Below, one piece after another: positions 7,275 to 10,343 of a stretch of 10,343 nt of DNA. A program made the translations under genes and the position numbers. The number at the start of each line of letters is the position of its first letter. The stretch's first letter is position 1. This DNA is from Tissierellia bacterium. GTDB lineage: Bacteria > Bacillota > Clostridia > Tissierellales > Tepidimicrobiaceae. The stretch spans positions 1-10,343 of the forward strand of contig JAAZMG010000265.1 of assembly GCA_012798935.1 (NCBI GenBank). Reading direction: 5' to 3'. The notes beneath the pieces were generated by a model. The model was not told the DNA's origin, did no database searches, and saw only the letters and a program-made list of their open reading frames with translations.

Positions 7275-8130
7275 GAATGTTTAAATCAAAACTATTTTTA
7301 TCAACGATTAAATCATAGGATTTAGACATAATCTGATCTAAATTCTCAGGATTAAATCCCTCCAGAGTTTCAACAGCAAAGGAAGAGAAATTATAGTTTA
7401 AACCATCGGCACCAATACCTACCCCCATCATCATAGTTATAGCATCAGCAATATGGACAATGGAAACCAAGGCAGGATTTACAATAGACTTTTCTGGGGT
7501 GTGATGAAGTCCAATAGCTTCTACTAAATCCTTTGGGAAATTCCATTTTTCAGCTATTTTTTCTCCAACTTGGGCATGATTAAATCCGAGTATCTCTTCT
7601 TCAGCTTCTAAAAATGACAGATTACCATATTCTACTTTATTTACTATGGATTTATATTCCCTTTCCACATAGAAATTTAATATGGTTTTACCTATATCTC
7701 TTAATAGTCCACCAATATAAGCAGTTTCAGGATTAGAGAAATTAACTTCTTTAGCAATATATCTGGAGATAATGGCACAAGTTTGAGATTGAGTCCATAG
7801 ATCATTTTCTCCTAGAGCATATCCTTTTAATTCATGGGCCATCATTTTACTTACAGTAGAAGCTAAGGCCATACTCTTTATGGTTTGAAATCCTAATAAA
7901 ATAGTGGCTTGAGAAACCGTATCAATCTTCCGTGGATATCCATAGTAAGCAGAATTGGCAAGTTTTAATATCTTGGAGGTTAAGCTTTGATCTTTTAATA
8001 TTTCCTTTTCTAAATCTTCGATTGTAGAATCAGGATCTTCTGTAATCTTTATAATTTTATTGACCCTATTTGGAAGTACTGGCATATCCTTTACTTTTCC
8101 TACTATATGATTTAATCTTGTTTCTTTCAT
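7270..8130 (-). CDS. HDOD domain signalling protein
   Basis: HDOD proteins are relatives of HD-domain phosphohydrolases, used mostly as non-catalytic signalling or regulatory modules. This 286-residue protein is a stand-alone HDOD domain with a short tail. The typical N-terminal segment MPVLPNRVNKI is present (16-26), as are the LANSAYYG motif (57-64), a central helical bundle, and the degenerate HD site, here GLLRDIGK (141-148). The first His of the His-Asp pair is replaced by Arg144, which argues against metal-dependent hydrolase activity. Later His residues remain (185, 209-210, and HIADA at 226-230). No receiver, GGDEF or EAL domain is attached and no chemotaxis gene is in view. The ATG at 8130 has AAGGTGGAG at 8138-8146, seven bases upstream. 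The S9 peptidase gene follows on the same strand after the palindromic element; co-transcription is possible but not shown. Confidence 0.92.
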   Translation of the reverse strand: MKETRLNHIVGKVKDMPVLPNRVNKIIKITEDPDSTIEDLEKEILKDQSLTSKILKLANSAYYGYPRKIDTVSQATILLGFQTIKSMALASTVSKMMAHELKGYALGENDLWTQSQTCAIISRYIAKEVNFSNPETAYIGGLLRDIGKTILNFYVEREYKSIVNKVEYGNLSFLEAEEEILGFNHAQVGEKIAEKWNFPKDLVEAIGLHHTPEKSIVNPALVSIVHIADAITMMMGVGIGADGLNYNFSSFAVETLEGFNPENLDQIMSKSYDLIVDKNSFDLNIQ

Positions 8131-8145
8131 AGTTTATCTCCACCT

Positions 8146-8171
8146 TATAATAGTAGTATACTATTATTATA
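8146..8171 (-). promoter_or_regulatory. AT-rich palindrome overlapping a possible HDOD promoter
   Basis: Two 13-base arms, TATAATAGTAGTA and TACTATTATTATA, meet at 8158/8159 with one mismatched pair. On the minus strand the outer arm reads TATAAT (8166-8171), a good minus-10 for the HDOD gene, but no clear minus-35 lies 17 bases upstream. The symmetric DNA would then cover the transcription start and abut the ribosome binding site, as an operator or leader hairpin might. In such AT-rich DNA it could be chance. Confidence 0.35.
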
Positions 8172-8215
8172 CTAAATAGCCAAATTATATCCTATAGATA
8201 TTATGGATTATTTAT

Positions 8216-8243
8216 TGCAACCTTTTTAGAGATTTACAGTCTA
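8216..8243 (+). promoter_or_regulatory. ECF-sigma-type promoter of the sigma/anti-sigma operon
   Basis: TGCAAC at 8216-8221, extended by CTTTTT, has the AAC-plus-T-run form of ECF minus-35 elements. It is followed by a 16-base spacer and AGTCTA at 8238-8243, one base from the CGTCTA-type minus-10. The spacing is the usual ECF spacing, and a SigA-type minus-10 at the right distance from TTGCAA is missing. Transcription would start near 8250, leaving a short leader before the GGGAGG site (8253-8258) and the ATG at 8264. The natural reading is autoregulation by the sigma factor encoded downstream. Confidence 0.7.
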
Positions 8244-8263
8244 AATAGTAAAGGGAGGACATC

Positions 8264-8812
8264 ATGGGAAGGTATACAGAAAAAGAGCTAATAAAAAAAC
8301 TAAAAAATGACGAAGAAGAAGCCTATGAAATAGTTTTAGATACCTATGGGAATAGGCTTATAAAAGCTTGTTATCTAATTCTTAAGGATGAAAGGGAATC
8401 GGAAGATGTAGTGCAGGAAACTTTTTTAAAAGTATTTAAAAATATTCAAAGCTTTAAGGGGAAAAGCTCTCTTTATACTTGGCTCTATAGTATTGCTATG
8501 AATTTGTGCAAGGATATGCTAGGGAAAAGGACTAATAGACTATCCTTTAATGATGCTATAGAAATAGAATCTGGTAGTCTGGAAGATATAGCTTTAGATA
8601 ACATAGATAAAATATTATTAAAAGAAAAGTTATTTGAATTACCTTTTATATATAAAGAAGTGTTAATTCTATTTTATTTTGAGGATTTATCTATTAAGGA
8701 GATAAGTAGGATTCTTGAAGAAAAGGAAGGTACTATTAAGAGTAAATTATCTAGGGGAAGAAATATACTAAAAAAATCTCTGTTGAAAGGAGGAGATTTT
8801 GATGAAAAATAG
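8264..8812 (+). CDS. ECF-type RNA polymerase sigma factor (sigma-70 family)
   Basis: This 182-residue protein has the two-domain architecture of extracytoplasmic-function sigma factors and would direct RNA polymerase to a small envelope-related regulon. Sigma region 2 spans about 20-87, with the core-binding and minus-10 recognition segments seen in RESEDVVQETFLKVFKNIQSF and SSLYTWLYSIAMNLCKD. After an acidic linker (about 95-115), sigma region 4 covers about 118-172. It includes LPFIYKEVLILFYFEDLS and the helix-turn-helix IKEISRILEEKEGTIKSKLSRGR that reads the minus-35. No extra C-terminal domain is present. The ATG at 8264 follows GGGAGG (8253-8258) by five bases. An ECF-like promoter lies directly upstream, pointing to autoregulation. 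The 3' end contains the AAGGAGGAG ribosome binding site of the next gene and overlaps it by 11 bases, the usual arrangement with a cognate anti-sigma factor. Confidence 0.95.
   Translation: MGRYTEKELIKKLKNDEEEAYEIVLDTYGNRLIKACYLILKDERESEDVVQETFLKVFKNIQSFKGKSSLYTWLYSIAMNLCKDMLGKRTNRLSFNDAIEIESGSLEDIALDNIDKILLKEKLFELPFIYKEVLILFYFEDLSIKEISRILEEKEGTIKSKLSRGRNILKKSLLKGGDFDEK
8788..8793 (+). promoter_or_regulatory. Ribosome binding site deciding the anti-sigma start
   Basis: AGGAGG inside the sigma factor 3' end lies eight bases before ATG at 8802 and only five before an in-frame TTG at 8799. ATG with the better spacing is preferred, which removes one Met from the longest possible product. Confidence 0.7.
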
Positions 8813-9125
8813 ATTTGATCTAGAGTTAAAATCCATAATGGAAGAAGAAACCAAAGATATATTTATGTCTAATGAACTTAAATGTAGGATTATGGAAAAG
8901 ACGAGAAATAAAAGTCTAAGAGAAAAGATATCAGATGTTTTAAATAGATATATAGAAATACCTATACCAGTGGCAATAGGAGTATTAGTAGCAATAATTA
9001 TTATTAATATAGTACCAATAAGTAAGATGGATATAAGTTACAGCAATGTAAAAGTTATAAGGGCAGGATCTTCAGAGATTATAATAAGGGATGTAAAGGA
9101 TGTGAGTTACAATGAAAAAAATTAG
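8802..9125 (+). CDS. Putative single-pass anti-sigma factor
   Basis: This is a 107-residue protein with a cytoplasmic N-terminal part of about 50 residues, one transmembrane segment at about 53-73 (from IPIPVAIG to IIIINIVP), and an outer tail of about 34 residues rich in short beta-like stretches. Size, topology and its place immediately after, and overlapping, the sigma factor gene indicate the cognate anti-sigma factor that would hold the sigma at the membrane. The sequence does not show the HxxxCxxC zinc motif of ZAS anti-sigma factors; the N-terminal part has a single Cys at 28. The N-terminal charged helices (FDLELKSIMEEET, and LKCRIMEKT) could be the sigma-binding surface. It overlaps the following gene by 14 bases, so translation of all three is likely coupled. 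The role is inferred from context rather than from a recognised domain. Confidence 0.75.
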   Translation: MKNRFDLELKSIMEEETKDIFMSNELKCRIMEKTRNKSLREKISDVLNRYIEIPIPVAIGVLVAIIIINIVPISKMDISYSNVKVIRAGSSEIIIRDVKDVSYNEKN

Positions 9126-10343
9126 GATTAAGGTGAAGACTTTAATAATAGTATTAGTCTCTATATTTATTATTTTTGGATATATTGTACCTCCAATTAT
9201 GTCTAAGATAACCAAAAATATAAGTTACAATGACAGAGAAAAAGCTATTAAATTATATAATATATATTTCAATATGTTTTCTTTTAGCCAAAAAGACCAA
9301 GGTCTTTACAATTTATCTACCCTTATGATTCCTTCAATAGATACCTATGATATATTTATGGGCATGAGAGGGGGAGGGGGTAATAATTTAACAAAGGATA
9401 GAGTAGAGAAGGTTATAGGATATTATGAAAAGATATTAGATAAATATGAGAAAAGCAAATATTATGCTAAATCATATAAGAACCTATTGGATATATATAC
9501 GGGATTGGGAAACATTGATAAATCTTATGAATTAATAAACTGGGGAAAGAAATCTTCCAATGAAGAAATAAGGTATATTAGCGATTTATACAGAGCCTTT
9601 TATCACTTTGCAGACAGAGAATATGATAAAGGATTAAATATTATAGATCATTATATAGATAAAGGAAAAGAGGATAGGGAACTTTATATTCTAAAGGGGC
9701 ATATATATTTTGCCAAGGAAGAATACGATAAAGCAGGCAAGCTTTATAAATTAGCTGAGACAACCCCCCATATATATGATGAATATGAAAATCTATTTGG
9801 CAATCTAAAAAAATCCTATCGAGGTCCATGGATTGATGACTTTTTAAAATATAAAGGAGACTATAGGTTTAAAGGTAAAGTTACCTTTAATGGTAAGGGA
9901 ATGCCTTTTGCTCAAATATATGTACGGGATATATCTAAATATGGAACCTATAGCTCATCAGGAGAAAATTTTGTGGCAATTACAGATTCTAATGGAGAAT
10001 TTGAAACTCCAGGTTTTAAGGAAGGTCAGTATGAAATAGGTATTGGGATTAGTCATCCTTTAGCCTATGATATGGTATATATGGAAAAGGATATAAGAAA
10101 GCTAGATTTATATGAGGATATGGTATACGATTTTAATTTTATTTCCCCTATGGAAATAATAAGCCCTAAAGGAGAATATATATTAAAGGATAATGAATTT
10201 ACTCTTAAGTGGGAAGAGGTTGAGGAAGCAGAGTATTATAGGGTTAAGGCTATTAGCTTTGAAAATCCTTTTAGAATGGAAGGAAGTAGCAGTACTTTTT
10301 CCATTCCTGATAAATATGGAAAGTATGAAATAAAAGGGACAGA
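9112..10343 (+). CDS. Membrane-anchored TPR-like / carboxypeptidase-regulatory-like domain protein, 3' end outside the window
   Basis: An uninterrupted frame of 410 codons starts at ATG 9112 and runs to the right edge with no stop. The first 30 residues are a basic start plus one hydrophobic segment (about 9-29), giving an N-terminal anchor or uncleaved signal. Residues 38 to about 235 are helical with TPR-like pairs (for example KVIGYYEKILDKYEKSKYYA near 100-119, and LKGHIYFAKEEYDKAGKLYK near 194-213). Residues about 252-318 resemble a carboxypeptidase-regulatory-like beta domain: FKGKVTFNGKGMPFAQIYV, then TDSNGEFETPGFKEGQYEI. From about 348, SPKGEYILKDNEFTLKWEEV starts what looks like a fibronectin-type-III-like domain. 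The outer part should be extracytoplasmic. Overlap of 14 bases with the anti-sigma gene and an AAAGGA site at 9095-9100 place it in the sigma operon, probably as its sensor, effector or envelope product. Domain calls are by eye; function is unknown. Confidence 0.85.
   Translation, partial: MKKIRIKVKTLIIVLVSIFIIFGYIVPPIMSKITKNISYNDREKAIKLYNIYFNMFSFSQKDQGLYNLSTLMIPSIDTYDIFMGMRGGGGNNLTKDRVEKVIGYYEKILDKYEKSKYYAKSYKNLLDIYTGLGNIDKSYELINWGKKSSNEEIRYISDLYRAFYHFADREYDKGLNIIDHYIDKGKEDRELYILKGHIYFAKEEYDKAGKLYKLAETTPHIYDEYENLFGNLKKSYRGPWIDDFLKYKGDYRFKGKVTFNGKGMPFAQIYVRDISKYGTYSSSGENFVAITDSNGEFETPGFKEGQYEIGIGISHPLAYDMVYMEKDIRKLDLYEDMVYDFNFISPMEIISPKGEYILKDNEFTLKWEEVEEAEYYRVKAISFENPFRMEGSSSTFSIPDKYGKYEIKGT

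Noticed and set aside
9365..9381. G-rich run (two five-G tracts) as a quadruplex or regulatory signal
   Set aside because: Only two G tracts are present, fewer than needed for an intramolecular quadruplex, and the bases encode a Gly-rich turn inside a coding region.
9641..9829. Minus-strand open frame of 62 codons
   Set aside because: It is antisense to the long open frame that starts at 9112, which has operon context, a membrane anchor and domain-like repeats; the minus frame has none of these.
1..10343. CRISPR arrays, tRNA or rRNA genes, insertion-sequence transposases
   Set aside because: No regularly spaced direct repeats, no cloverleaf-like GC-rich segments and no transposase-like frames were seen on either strand.

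Overview
The window is very AT-rich, uses many ATA/TTA/AAA codons, and has strong GGAGG or GGTGG ribosome binding sites with frequent GTG and TTG starts. Its gene set (DUF3343, YihY/BrkB, HDOD, S9 peptidase, ECF sigma factor) fits a low-GC Firmicute, most likely an anaerobic Clostridia/Tissierellia-type bacterium. No species call is possible from the sequence alone.

Left part (1-3280): the downstream end of a BREX-type phage defence locus. A PglZ-family gene enters from the left edge, because its frame is open to base 1. It is followed 14 bases later by a BrxL-type AAA+ ATPase of 465 residues that has no C-terminal Lon-like protease domain. The partners that would define the BREX subtype (BrxC, PglX or BrxP, BrxA/B) must lie to the left, outside the window. 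The locus ends at BrxL.

Middle (3281-8130): ordinary-looking chromosomal genes. These are a 69-residue DUF3343 protein with a CxxC pair, a convergent YihY/BrkB membrane protein, a divergent single-pass membrane protein of unknown function, a bidirectional terminator, an S9-family serine peptidase and an HDOD signalling protein. The last two share the minus strand and are separated by a 45-base near-perfect palindrome with the core GTGCC-A-GGCAC, which looks like a dispersed palindromic element rather than a terminator.

Right part (8216-10343): a compact three-gene operon behind a convincing ECF-type promoter (TGCAAC, 16 bases, AGTCTA). It encodes an ECF sigma factor, a short single-pass anti-sigma-like protein without a zinc motif, and a membrane-anchored protein that runs off the right edge. 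The third gene covers bases 9112-10343 with no stop. It joins a signal anchor, a TPR-like helical region, a carboxypeptidase-regulatory-like beta domain and a possible fibronectin-type domain. The three genes overlap by 11 and 14 bases, so they are probably translationally coupled. The operon reads as an autoregulated envelope-sensing module whose input is not known.
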